Of a stretch of DNA of 64,000 bases, positions 50,816 to 59,482 are shown one piece after another (the stretch's first letter is position 1; every line of letters begins with the position of its first letter). Origin of the DNA: Marinobacter salexigens (GTDB lineage: Bacteria > Pseudomonadota > Gammaproteobacteria > Pseudomonadales > Oleiphilaceae); the NCBI RefSeq assembly GCF_018860765.1, contig NZ_JAHKPV010000015.1, forward strand, positions 76,952 to 140,951. Reading direction: 5' to 3'. Under the pieces are notes generated by a model, which saw nothing but the letters and a program-made list of their open reading frames with translations, was not told the DNA's origin and ran no database searches. Made by a program: the position numbers and the translations under genes.

Positions 50816-51122
50816 CGTAAAACTCCTGAAAGTACTTAAATTCGTTACTGAATGATTCGTACGGAAACTCTGGACAAGCTATCAGTCAGAGGCTTCCTGA
50901 AATCGCGGGCGCGCCCATAACCAGCGCGTCGAAATAAATGACGCGGAACTATGCCGCTCAATCCCCAAAAAGTCAATACCAAACCCTGTCCAGCACACAG
51001 ATAGTCACCGGGGACAAAGCCCTGTGTTAAACTCGCGGCTCGCCGGACGCGGGTATAGCAGGGAAGCAAGTAATTCCCGAGATGCCCGGCCGAAAGAGCG
51101 TGCAACACGGATACGAGCCCGC
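50816..51122. other. 307-base divergent gap between rpsT and murJ
   Basis: The gap holds the rpsT promoter and its long leader. For murJ, a TAAACT box (51028-51033) is present but without a fitting -35 element. I see no RNA gene or repeat here. Confidence 0.5.
50948..50976 (-). promoter_or_regulatory. predicted sigma-70 promoter of rpsT
   Basis: On the minus strand, TTGACT (50971-50976), a 17-base spacer and CATAGT (50948-50953) form a strong match. The leader would be about 125 bases, long enough for S20 feedback control. Confidence 0.7.
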
Positions 51123-52703
51123 ATGTCATCGCAACCTGAAATACCACCTGAGAATAAACTGCCCATCAAAGCGTCAGGACTGCTTCGTTCGTCTGGTCTC
51201 GTGGGTAGTATGACCATGCTCTCCCGAGTGTTGGGGTTGATTCGGGATATGGTTATTGCGCGCTACTTCGGTGCAGGCGCCGGAGCAGATGCGTTCTTTG
51301 TTGCCTTCAAAATCCCAAACTTTTTGCGTCGACTCTTTGCTGAAGGTGCCTTTTCTCAAGCTTTTGTGCCGGTCTTGTCATCCTATCGCCAGAATCATCC
51401 AGTCTCTGATGTCAAGCGTCTGGTGGACGCCGTTGCTGGCTCTTTGGGGTTGGTGTTGTTGGGTATTACGTTGGTCGCTATGCTGGGCGCGCCCTTGCTA
51501 ACGGCGGTTTTTGCGCCTGGTTTTTTGGATGACGACGTAAAGTTCAGGCTGACGAGCGACATGCTGCGGATAACCTTCCCGTATTTGCTGATGATCTCGT
51601 TGACGGCGTTCGCTGGCGGCATCCTCAACAGTTACGACCGCTTTGCAGTACCCGCGTTTACCCCGGTATTGCTCAATCTGGCCATGATAGCTGCTGCTAT
51701 CTATCTCACGCCCTTGATGAGCGAGCCGGTTATGGCTCTGGCTTGGGGGGTGTTTATTGCGGGTGCGCTGCAGCTATTTTTCCAATTGCCTTTTCTAATG
51801 CGTCTGGGCCTGATGCCTCGGCCCCGGGTTGATTATAGGCATGAAGGCGTGAGCCGTATTCTTAAGCTGATGATGCCAGCCCTCTTTGGTGTGTCGGTGA
51901 GTCAAATCAACCTCTTGCTGGATACCGTGTTGGCGTCCTTCCTCCAAACCGGCAGCGTATCCTGGTTATATTATTCCGACCGGCTTTCTGAGTTACCTTT
52001 GGGGGTGTTTGGAATTGCCATCGCAACGGTTATTTTGCCTAGCCTATCCCGCAAGCATGCGGCGGACTCTCGTGAGCAGTTTGCGGCCACGCTGGATTGG
52101 GCTGTTCGAGCGGTATTGATTATCGGGGTGCCTGCTGCACTTGCGTTGGCGCTCTTGGCAGAACCCTTGATTGCAACGCTGTTCCATTATGGTGAGGTCA
52201 CCGATAGGGATGTGGCCATGTCGGCCCAAAGCCTGCGGGCCTACTCCGCGGGGTTGCTGGCGTTTATGGTGATCAAGGTGTTGGCGCCTGGTTTTTTTGC
52301 CCGTCAGGATACTCGCACACCGGTAAAAATCGGGATCATCGCCATGGTGGCGAACATGATCTTCAATTTGGCGCTTATTGTGCCGCTGGCCCACGCCGGT
52401 CTGGCGTTGGCTACATCGCTGTCGGCTTGGCTTAACGCGATGTTGCTCTGGCGCGGGCTCAAGCGGCAGGGCGCTTGGAAAAGCCAGCCCGGCTGGGGGA
52501 AATACCTGTTGCAGATTGGTTTGGCTAACGCCGCCATGGTGGCGGTTATTATCTGGCTGAACTATCCCGTTGTGCGTTGGCTGTCGGCGGATGGGATCGA
52601 GCGCTCTCTGTGTATGGGGGTGATGGTTGTGGCGAGCGCTAGTGCCTACTTCATTGTTCTTGCGCTGACCGGGGTGCGGGTAAGACATTTCCGCCAGAGG
52701 TAA
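51123..52703 (+). CDS. murJ: lipid II flippase MurJ (MviN)
   Basis: MurJ flips lipid II across the inner membrane for peptidoglycan synthesis. The 526-residue protein has about 14 hydrophobic spans and the conserved start of the first repeat (TMLSRVLGLIRDMVIA, FFVAFKIPNFLRRLFAEGAFSQAFVPV). Basic residues line the central cavity, as in the MOP superfamily. The frame is open 33 codons earlier, but the ATG at 51123 (MSSQPEIPPEN) best fits the family length. ribF follows after about 85 bases. Confidence 0.96.
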   Translation: MSSQPEIPPENKLPIKASGLLRSSGLVGSMTMLSRVLGLIRDMVIARYFGAGAGADAFFVAFKIPNFLRRLFAEGAFSQAFVPVLSSYRQNHPVSDVKRLVDAVAGSLGLVLLGITLVAMLGAPLLTAVFAPGFLDDDVKFRLTSDMLRITFPYLLMISLTAFAGGILNSYDRFAVPAFTPVLLNLAMIAAAIYLTPLMSEPVMALAWGVFIAGALQLFFQLPFLMRLGLMPRPRVDYRHEGVSRILKLMMPALFGVSVSQINLLLDTVLASFLQTGSVSWLYYSDRLSELPLGVFGIAIATVILPSLSRKHAADSREQFAATLDWAVRAVLIIGVPAALALALLAEPLIATLFHYGEVTDRDVAMSAQSLRAYSAGLLAFMVIKVLAPGFFARQDTRTPVKIGIIAMVANMIFNLALIVPLAHAGLALATSLSAWLNAMLLWRGLKRQGAWKSQPGWGKYLLQIGLANAAMVAVIIWLNYPVVRWLSADGIERSLCMGVMVVASASAYFIVLALTGVRVRHFRQR

Positions 52704-52787
52704 GGTATAATCGCGCGTTTTCTCACCAGCGTCTTGCATACTCAATCAAGCGTTGAAAGCCAACTGGCAAATGAAGGTTCGCATTGC

Positions 52788-53765
52788 ATGCGTCTGATCC
52801 GGGGCCTGACCAACCTGAAAATGCTCTCCAGGCAGGTGGATTCACCGTTGGCCAATGGCTGTGTGGCCACCATAGGCAACTTTGATGGCGTTCATGTGGG
52901 CCATCAAACCATTATCGACCAGGTAAAAAACAAGGCCAGTGCTTTGGGATTGCCGTCAGTGGTCATGTTGTTCGAGCCCCAGCCCAGAGAGTTTTTTCAG
53001 GGCATGGAGGCGCCGCCAAGGTTGACGGGGTTTCGGCAAAAGTTTGAAGCCCTCGTGGCGGCCGGTATTGATATCGTGCTTTGTATAAAGTTTGACGGAA
53101 CCTTCCGAAGTTATTCTGGAATGGGTTTTATCGATGACGTCCTTATTGACGGGCTAGCGGTACGTCATCTCGTCGTTGGTGACGACTTCCGTTTCGGCTG
53201 CGATAGAGCAGGTGACTTTGCGTTACTTGAAAAGGTAGGTAAGAGTGCTGGCTTTTCAGTTGAGAACACTCGCACAGTCACTGTTGCGGGTGAGCGCATT
53301 AGTAGCACCAGAATCCGTAATCTGCTGTTGGATAATAAGCTGGCCCAAGCCGAGTCTCTACTGGGGCGCCCCTACCATATTCGCGGACGTGTGGTTTATG
53401 GTCGACAGTTGGGTCGCCGCATTGGGTCGCCCACCGCCAATATCCTGCTCGATAAAATGCCCGCTCTGCGGGGCGTGTATGTTGTCGGCGTTACACTTGA
53501 AGGTGGAGAAAAACAGGACGGCATTGCCAACATCGGCTTGCGTCCAACGGTGGATGGGAAACAGCCCGCGCTAGAGGTGCACCTGTTTGACTTTACTGGC
53601 ACACTTTACGGCCAGAGAATTGATGTTGTGTTCCGCCGCGGCCTGCGGGATGAAGAAAAGTTTGAATCCATCGATGCGCTCAAGGCGCAGATAGCCAGAG
53701 ATTTCGACGCAGCCAGAATTTGGCTGGCCGAGCACTCCGGATACAGCAATACTGACCCAAACTGA
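52788..53765 (+). CDS. ribF: bifunctional riboflavin kinase/FAD synthetase
   Basis: RibF converts riboflavin to FMN and FMN to FAD. The 325-residue protein has an N-terminal nucleotidyltransferase domain ([11 protein letters not shown]) and a C-terminal kinase domain ([11 protein letters not shown]). The ATG at 52788 has AAGG upstream and gives the usual MRLIRGL start; the frame is open 18 codons further. murJ-ribF-ileS-lspA is a conserved order. Confidence 0.97.
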   Translation: MRLIRGLTNLKMLSRQVDSPLANGCVATIGNFDGVHVGHQTIIDQVKNKASALGLPSVVMLFEPQPREFFQGMEAPPRLTGFRQKFEALVAAGIDIVLCIKFDGTFRSYSGMGFIDDVLIDGLAVRHLVVGDDFRFGCDRAGDFALLEKVGKSAGFSVENTRTVTVAGERISSTRIRNLLLDNKLAQAESLLGRPYHIRGRVVYGRQLGRRIGSPTANILLDKMPALRGVYVVGVTLEGGEKQDGIANIGLRPTVDGKQPALEVHLFDFTGTLYGQRIDVVFRRGLRDEEKFESIDALKAQIARDFDAARIWLAEHSGYSNTDPN

Positions 53766-53788
53766 CCAAAAGAGTACGCACACAAACC

Positions 53789-56608
53789 ATGAGCGACTAC
53801 AAGCACACTCTGAATCTGCCGGAAACTGCGTTTCCAATGCGCGGCAATCTGGCCAAGCGCGAGCCTGAAATGCTTAAGCGTTGGCAGGATTTGAACGTAT
53901 ATGCCAACTTGCGTCAGCAACGTGAAGGGCGTGACAAGTTCATCCTTCATGATGGCCCTCCATACGCTAACGGTAGTATTCACATCGGTCACGCGGTTAA
54001 CAAGATTCTGAAGGATATGATCGTTAAATCCCGGGGTTTCATGGGCTTCGATGCGCCTTATGTTCCGGGTTGGGATTGTCACGGCTTACCTATTGAGCAC
54101 AAGGTTGAGCAGGAAATCGGTAAGGCAGGCGTGAAGGTTGATTATAAAACCTTCCGTCAGGCATGCCGTGATTATGCAACCAAACAGATTGCCGGTCAGA
54201 AAGCCGATTTTGTCCGCCTTGGCATCATGGGTGAGTGGGACAAGCCCTATCTCACTATGGATCCGAAAGTGGAAGCCGGTATTGTGCGTGCTTTGGGCAA
54301 GATCGTTGCCAAGGGGCACGTGGTTCGAGGCTTTAAGCCGGTTTACTGGAGTGTGGTGGGTCAGTCCGCACTGGCAGAAGCTGAAGTGGAGTATCAGGAC
54401 AAAACCTCGACGCAAATTGATGTGCGCTTCACCGCTGTGGATCAGGCCAAGGCACTGTCGCTGTTCGGTACCGACAAGGGCCAAGGCGATGTGTCTGTGG
54501 TTATCTGGACCACCACGCCTTGGACCATTCCTGCGAATCAGGCGGTATCGCTTAATGCCGATCTGGATTATGCGCTGGTGCAAGTTGATGCCGGTAACGG
54601 CCCGGAGCGCATGATCCTCGCAGCAGCCATGGTAGAGAGCGTTATGGCGCGCTGGGAAATCGAGGATTATGAAGTGCTGGGTAATTGTCTGGGGGCAGAT
54701 CTTGAGAATCTGGCCTTGCATCACCCCGTTTACGACAAGCAGGTGCCCGCGATTCTCGGTGACCACGTGTCTATCGAAGCAGGTACTGGTGCGGTTCATA
54801 CTGCGCCTGATCACGGCATGGAAGATTTCGTGGTTGGCAAAAACTATGGAATCGGCACACTGAACCTGGTTCAGGCTGATGGAACCTACACCAGTGCGAC
54901 TGGCGAGTTTGCGGGCATTCATGTGTACAAGGCTGACGAGCCGGTATGTGAGGCTCTGGCCCGTGAAGGCAAGCTGGTACGCAAGGAAAAGTTCCGTCAT
55001 AGCTTTCCCCATTGCTGGCGTACCAAAACACCTTTGATCTACCGTGCTACACCGCAGTGGTTTATCAGCATGGAGAAAGAAAATCTCCGCGCAGATGCAC
55101 TGGAGGCAATCAAAGGCGTGCGCTGGGTACCTGCCTGGGGGCAGAATCGTATTGAGGCCATGTTCCAGCAGTCGCCAGATTGGTGTATCTCGCGCCAGCG
55201 TACTTGGGGTGTTCCCATCACCCTGTTTATCCATAAGGAAACGCAGGAGTTGCATCCGGACACCCAAAGCCTGATTGAAAAAGTGGCTCAGGCTATCGAA
55301 ACCGACGGTATTGATGCGTGGTATGAAATTGATGCCCGTGCGCTCTTGGGTGACGACGCCGATCACTATGAGAAAGTGACAGACACGCTGGATGTTTGGT
55401 TCGATTCCGGGGTTACCCACGAATCGGTTCTGCGCGTGCGCCCGGAGCTTGGGCAGTTCCCGGCTGACATGTATCTTGAAGGCTCCGACCAGCATCGCGG
55501 CTGGTTTCAGTCCTCACTGAAGACCTCCATCGCCATGAATGGTGTTGCGCCCTATAAGCAGGTGCTAACCCACGGCTTCACCGTGGACGGTAAAGGCCTC
55601 AAAATGTCCAAGTCTCTGGGCAACGTGATCGCACCTCAGGAGGTCATGAACGAGCTGGGCGCCGACATTCTCCGCTTATGGGTTTCAGCGACCGATTACA
55701 GCGGCGAAATGACCGTCTCCAAGGACATCCTGCGGCAGACAGCCGACGGGTATCGTCGCATCCGAAATACCTCGCGTTTCTTGTTGAGCAACCTCACAGG
55801 GTTTGATCCTGAACAGCACATGGTTGCGCCAGAAGATATGATTGCCTTGGACCGCTGGATGGTGGATCGGGCCCTGCAGTTGCAGAATGAATTGCATGAG
55901 GATTATGGCAACTACGCTTTCCTGCGGATTTATCAGAAGGTTTACAGCTTCTGTGAAGCGACGCTGGGTGGATTTTATCTCGATATCATCAAAGATCGGC
56001 AGTACACCACTCAGGCAGACAGTCTGGCACGGCGCTCCTGCCAGACAGCGCTGTATCACGTAGCCGAGGCTCTTGTGCGCTGGATTGCGCCGATTCTGAG
56101 CTTCACTGCTGACGAAATCTGGCAGCACCTGCCAGGAGAACGCGGCGATACCGTGTTCTACGAAACCTGGTACGAAGGGCTTACCGCATTGCCTGAAGAC
56201 GCCGAGTTGGGCCGTGACTATTGGCGCAGGATCTACGGTGTGAAAGAAGCTGTAAACAAGTGCATGGAAGAAGCCCGCGCCCGGGGCGAGATCAAAGGCT
56301 CTTTGAGCGCCGAAGTCACCTTGTATTGTGAAGGCGATCTGGCCGCTGATTTGGAGTTTCTTGGAGAAGAATTGCGTTTTGTGCTGATTACCTCCGAAGC
56401 TACCATAAGACCGGTATCCGAGGCGGGTAGTGCTGAGATGACAGGCTACGAAGGGTTGCGCGTAAAGGTTACACCGGCTTCTCATGGCAAGTGCGAGCGC
56501 TGCTGGCACCATCGGGAAGATGTGGGGGCCAACGCTGAGCATGAAGACCTGTGTGGCCGCTGTATCACGAACGTGGAAGGGGTGGGCGAAACCCGCTCGT
56601 TTGCCTGA
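53789..56608 (+). CDS. ileS: isoleucyl-tRNA synthetase
   Basis: IleS charges tRNA-Ile and edits misacylated valine. The 939-residue protein has HIGH at 65-68 (GSIHIGHAV), the CP1 editing insert, KMSKS at 605-609 and a C-terminal zinc site (CERCWHH ... CGRC). It overlaps lspA by one base (TGATG). A 469-codon open frame lies opposite it but is judged a shadow. Confidence 0.99.
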   Translation: MSDYKHTLNLPETAFPMRGNLAKREPEMLKRWQDLNVYANLRQQREGRDKFILHDGPPYANGSIHIGHAVNKILKDMIVKSRGFMGFDAPYVPGWDCHGLPIEHKVEQEIGKAGVKVDYKTFRQACRDYATKQIAGQKADFVRLGIMGEWDKPYLTMDPKVEAGIVRALGKIVAKGHVVRGFKPVYWSVVGQSALAEAEVEYQDKTSTQIDVRFTAVDQAKALSLFGTDKGQGDVSVVIWTTTPWTIPANQAVSLNADLDYALVQVDAGNGPERMILAAAMVESVMARWEIEDYEVLGNCLGADLENLALHHPVYDKQVPAILGDHVSIEAGTGAVHTAPDHGMEDFVVGKNYGIGTLNLVQADGTYTSATGEFAGIHVYKADEPVCEALAREGKLVRKEKFRHSFPHCWRTKTPLIYRATPQWFISMEKENLRADALEAIKGVRWVPAWGQNRIEAMFQQSPDWCISRQRTWGVPITLFIHKETQELHPDTQSLIEKVAQAIETDGIDAWYEIDARALLGDDADHYEKVTDTLDVWFDSGVTHESVLRVRPELGQFPADMYLEGSDQHRGWFQSSLKTSIAMNGVAPYKQVLTHGFTVDGKGLKMSKSLGNVIAPQEVMNELGADILRLWVSATDYSGEMTVSKDILRQTADGYRRIRNTSRFLLSNLTGFDPEQHMVAPEDMIALDRWMVDRALQLQNELHEDYGNYAFLRIYQKVYSFCEATLGGFYLDIIKDRQYTTQADSLARRSCQTALYHVAEALVRWIAPILSFTADEIWQHLPGERGDTVFYETWYEGLTALPEDAELGRDYWRRIYGVKEAVNKCMEEARARGEIKGSLSAEVTLYCEGDLAADLEFLGEELRFVLITSEATIRPVSEAGSAEMTGYEGLRVKVTPASHGKCERCWHHREDVGANAEHEDLCGRCITNVEGVGETRSFA

Positions 56609-57129
56609 TGGATGCGGTAATGAATGAACCCGTTACCGGAACAAAGTTAAAGTGGCTGTGGCTGGCCGCGCTGGTGGTCGTGCTAGATCTGAGCACCAAG
56701 GCCATGGCGACGGCTATGCTGACCTACGGCGATCCGGTGCCGGTTATTCCGCTGTTCAACCTGACACTGTTGCACAACACCGGAGCGGCATTCAGCTTTC
56801 TGGCAGGAGCGGCCGGTTGGCAGCGCTGGTTCTTTGTCGTCTTGGCGCTGGTGGTCAGCGTGGTATTGGTCGGTTGGTTGAGAAACCTGCAGCGCCATGA
56901 AACCTGGACCGCTATCGCTATAGTACTGATTCTGGGTGGTGCTCTTGGCAACGTATATGACCGGGTTGTGCACGGTTACGTTGTCGACTTTCTGCATTTC
57001 TATTGGCAGGACTGGCACTTCCCCGCATTTAATCTGGCCGACACCGCCATTACCATAGGTGCGGTCATGATGATTCTTGATATGTTCCGCAAGCCTGCCG
57101 ATTCTGACACGCCTGCGAACGGGAGGTAA
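56608..57129 (+). CDS. lspA: lipoprotein signal peptidase (signal peptidase II)
   Basis: LspA cleaves prolipoprotein signal peptides after lipid attachment, in the inner membrane. The 173-residue protein has four spans and the catalytic aspartates in GNVYDRVVHGYVVDF and FNLADTAI. The conserved N is in LLHNTGAAF. It should process the lipoproteins encoded here (Ig-like protein, PilP, DUF2057 protein). The ATG at 56608 overlaps the ileS stop; one at 56620 is also possible. Confidence 0.97.
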   Translation: MDAVMNEPVTGTKLKWLWLAALVVVLDLSTKAMATAMLTYGDPVPVIPLFNLTLLHNTGAAFSFLAGAAGWQRWFFVVLALVVSVVLVGWLRNLQRHETWTAIAIVLILGGALGNVYDRVVHGYVVDFLHFYWQDWHFPAFNLADTAITIGAVMMILDMFRKPADSDTPANGR

Positions 57130-57137
57130 TAAAGCCC

Positions 57138-57590
57138 ATGAAAGAACTGCCAATAGATAAAGGGACACGAGTAACCTTGCACTTTGCGCTGAAATTCGAG
57201 AGCGGCGAGGTGATTGACTCTACCTTCGATAAAGATGCGGCAACTCTGGAAATTGGTGATGAAAGCCTGCCAGAGAACTTTGAGGCCTACCTGATGGGCA
57301 TGAAAGCTGGCGACAAGGCCAGCCACAATGTGCCGCCGGAGAAGGCGTTTGGCCAACGTAACCCCAATAACGTACAGACGTTTAAGCGGCATGAATTCAG
57401 TGCAGATATGGTGCTGGAGCCAGGTGTGATGATTTCTTTCGCTGATGCACGCCAACAAGAGTTGCCGGGTGTCGTGAGCCGTGTGGAAGGCGATGAAGTA
57501 GAAGTGGACTTCAATCATCCACTGTCCGGGCGTACACTGACCTTCGACGTGGAAATTATTGACGTAGAACCGGCAGGACAGACGCACTGA
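57138..57590 (+). CDS. fkpB: FKBP-type peptidyl-prolyl isomerase FkpB/SlpA
   Basis: FkpB is a small cytoplasmic prolyl isomerase and chaperone. The 150-residue protein has the FKBP core ([20 protein letters not shown]) with an inserted IF domain, as in SlyD/FkpB. It lacks the histidine-rich metal tail of SlyD. It sits between lspA and ispH, the standard position in gammaproteobacteria. Confidence 0.95.
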   Translation: MKELPIDKGTRVTLHFALKFESGEVIDSTFDKDAATLEIGDESLPENFEAYLMGMKAGDKASHNVPPEKAFGQRNPNNVQTFKRHEFSADMVLEPGVMISFADARQQELPGVVSRVEGDEVEVDFNHPLSGRTLTFDVEIIDVEPAGQTH

Positions 57591-57592
57591 TT

Positions 57593-58546
57593 ATGCAAAT
57601 AAGACTGGCAAACCCTCGTGGTTTTTGTGCAGGCGTAGATCGCGCCATCGAGATAGTAAATCGTGCTCTGGACGTGTTCGGTGCGCCCATATACGTGCGC
57701 CACGAGGTGGTACATAACAAATTTGTGGTGGATAACCTTCGTAACCGGGGTGCCATATTCGTGGATGAGTTGGATGAGGTGCCAGACGACAAACTGGTGA
57801 TCTTCAGCGCCCATGGTGTCTCGCAGACGGTGCAGAACGAAGCGGCCCGCCGTGGCTTGAAAGTCTTCGATGCCACCTGTCCGCTGGTCACCAAAGTGCA
57901 CCTAGAAGTGATGCGCTACAGCCGCGACGGTCGCGAGTGCATCCTGATCGGCCACCACGGCCATCCAGAGGTGGAAGGCACCATGGGTCAGTACGATCAT
58001 AGTACCGGTGGCGATATCTATCTGGTGGAGAACGAAGACGATGTCTCGAAGCTGGAGGTAAAAGACCCGGCGCACGTCTCCTACGTTACCCAAACAACAC
58101 TTTCCATGGACGATACGGCCCGAGTGATCGATGCCCTGCGAGAAAGGTTCCCGCTGATTGAAGGCCCGCGTAAAGACGATATTTGCTATGCGACCCAAAA
58201 CCGGCAGGATGCGGTCAAGCAACTGGCTGGCGACTGTGACCTTATGCTTGTTGTAGGTTCTCCCAACAGTTCTAACTCCAACCGCTTACGCGAACTGGCG
58301 GAGCGAATGGGCACTCCAGCCTACCTGATCGACGAAGCCTCGCAAATTGACCCGCAATGGCTGGTCGGCAAAATATCAGTCGGCGTAACAGCAGGCGCTT
58401 CAGCCCCGGAAGTTTTGGTCAATGACGTAATTGGCCGCCTGCGCGATCTTGGTGGCAGCGTGCCGGAGGAAATCGCCGGGCGGGAGGAGAATATTGTTTT
58501 CTCTATGCCCAAAGAACTAAGAATTGATGCCATTGAGCTCGAGTGA
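57593..58546 (+). CDS. ispH: 4-hydroxy-3-methylbut-2-enyl diphosphate reductase
   Basis: IspH makes IPP and DMAPP in the last step of the MEP isoprenoid route, using a 4Fe-4S cluster. The 317-residue protein has the three cluster cysteines C12 (GFCAGVDRA), C96 (ATCPLV) and C198 (ICYATQNRQ), and the catalytic glutamate region is intact. It starts two bases after fkpB and ends the plus-strand run. The gene's 3' end and stop codon are inside a long hairpin. Confidence 0.98.
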   Translation: MQIRLANPRGFCAGVDRAIEIVNRALDVFGAPIYVRHEVVHNKFVVDNLRNRGAIFVDELDEVPDDKLVIFSAHGVSQTVQNEAARRGLKVFDATCPLVTKVHLEVMRYSRDGRECILIGHHGHPEVEGTMGQYDHSTGGDIYLVENEDDVSKLEVKDPAHVSYVTQTTLSMDDTARVIDALRERFPLIEGPRKDDICYATQNRQDAVKQLAGDCDLMLVVGSPNSSNSNRLRELAERMGTPAYLIDEASQIDPQWLVGKISVGVTAGASAPEVLVNDVIGRLRDLGGSVPEEIAGREENIVFSMPKELRIDAIELE

Positions 58547-58559
58547 GCGCAATGGCATC
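58526..58559. terminator. long hairpin spanning the ispH stop codon
   Basis: GATGCCATTG (58526-58535) pairs perfectly with 58550-58559, and an inner GCTC/GAGC stem extends it. It separates the convergent ispH and pilE genes, but no T-run follows on either strand, so intrinsic termination would be weak. Confidence 0.5.
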
Positions 58560-58574
58560 AGAGGTTGACGTCTG

Positions 58575-58970
58575 CTACCAGCAATCCGTCTCGTCCGCGC
58601 TACGGGTGCCTTGTTCATCTATCGTCAGTGTGCCGCATACATCGCTTGTCTGCCCCCCTGTTGGAACCGCTTGCAAAGTAAACGAGTTTCTCGTTACGGA
58701 CCCAGAGAAGCTGATGTTATAAAAGGCGGTGCCGTTTTGTGGTGACTGGTTGAAGGGTAATGCTCCAGCCGTAGTGTAATCGAACGAATTAGAGTAGCGC
58801 CTTTCCATCCACTGGTTCAGTTCCAGTAGGTCCGCCATTGCTGTTGTCCTTCGTGTTTGCTGAACCTGATTTTGATAGAGAGGGAAGGCGACAGCCGCTA
58901 GAATCCCGATGATCGCGACTGTAATGATCATTTCAATCAGGGTAAAGCCTGCCTGCTTGTGTATTTTCAA
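58575..58970 (-). CDS. pilE: type IV minor pilin PilE
   Basis: This 131-residue class III-signal prepilin is cleaved between G8 and F9 (AG/FTLIE), with the conserved Glu at mature position 5 and a hydrophobic helix. A disulfide-forming pair C112/C130 lies near the C-terminus, like the D-region of pilins. The start codon is TTG, with AAGGA about eight bases upstream. It is the last gene of the minor-pilin operon and next to ispH, matching PilE of Pseudomonas rather than a major pilin. Confidence 0.9.
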   Translation of the reverse strand: MKIHKQAGFTLIEMIITVAIIGILAAVAFPLYQNQVQQTRRTTAMADLLELNQWMERRYSNSFDYTTAGALPFNQSPQNGTAFYNISFSGSVTRNSFTLQAVPTGGQTSDVCGTLTIDEQGTRSADETDCW

Positions 58971-59010
58971 GTCTATTATCCTTCAGCCGTTTGTAGATAG
59001 TTGCCAGCAA

Positions 59011-59394
59011 TCATCGATTGATGACGTTTATGCTGCGGACTGTTCGTGAAAAGTCTTCATCGCGTTCTGCGGAGTCTCCAAGCTCTAATTCGACCCTATC
59101 TCCCTGCTTAATTCGTTGCACCACTTGCTCTCGCGACCATGAGGCGTTATTGAACTGAAGAACGGGAGGGAGTGCGAACGTCTGGTCGTCTACGACCATT
59201 TCAAAAGAACCCTGATGCACAAAGTTAACCGTTCCTTGATAGGGTTGATCGGCGCGAAGCTCGTCTGTTTCAATGACTCGATCGTCGGAGTAAGAATTTC
59301 CGGCAACTAACAGGCCAGAGACTACCGAAAATAGAAAAAACAGGGCCGTTGCGAGTTGTTTGCTCAGTGCGTGTGAAAATAAGCGCGTCTTCAT
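59011..59394 (-). CDS. small exported protein in the PilY2 position
   Basis: This 127-residue protein has an N-terminal hydrophobic signal segment (about 15-33) and a short beta-rich domain (VNFVHQGSFEMVVDDQTFALPP ... IKQGDRVELELG). It lies between pilY1 and pilE, where Pseudomonas carries pilY2, and is similar in size. That positional match is the main evidence; sequence similarity was not tested. AGGA lies nine bases before the ATG. Its function in pilus assembly is not established. Confidence 0.65.
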   Translation of the reverse strand: MKTRLFSHALSKQLATALFFLFSVVSGLLVAGNSYSDDRVIETDELRADQPYQGTVNFVHQGSFEMVVDDQTFALPPVLQFNNASWSREQVVQRIKQGDRVELELGDSAERDEDFSRTVRSINVINR

Positions 59395-59432
59395 AATTGT
59401 TTCCTGCCATTAAGATTAATGGTTTTGAGCTT

Positions 59433-59473
59433 ACTCGATGGAGCGGCTTCCTAGTGAAGCCGCTCCATCGAGT
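59433..59473 (-). repeat. 18-bp perfect hairpin between pilY1 and pilY2
   Basis: ACTCGATGGAGCGGCTTC (59433-59450) pairs perfectly with 59456-59473 around a 5-base loop. It starts nine bases after the pilY1 stop codon. There is no T-run, so it looks more like an RNA stability or processing element, or a partial transcription barrier, than a standard terminator. Confidence 0.8.
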
Positions 59474-59482
59474 GGAGGTTAT

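Noticed and set aside
54086..55495. A 469-codon open frame on the minus strand opposite ileS
   Set aside because: It lies wholly inside ileS, has no recognisable domain and shows the Cys/His/Leu-rich composition of a shadow frame produced by codon bias in the real gene.
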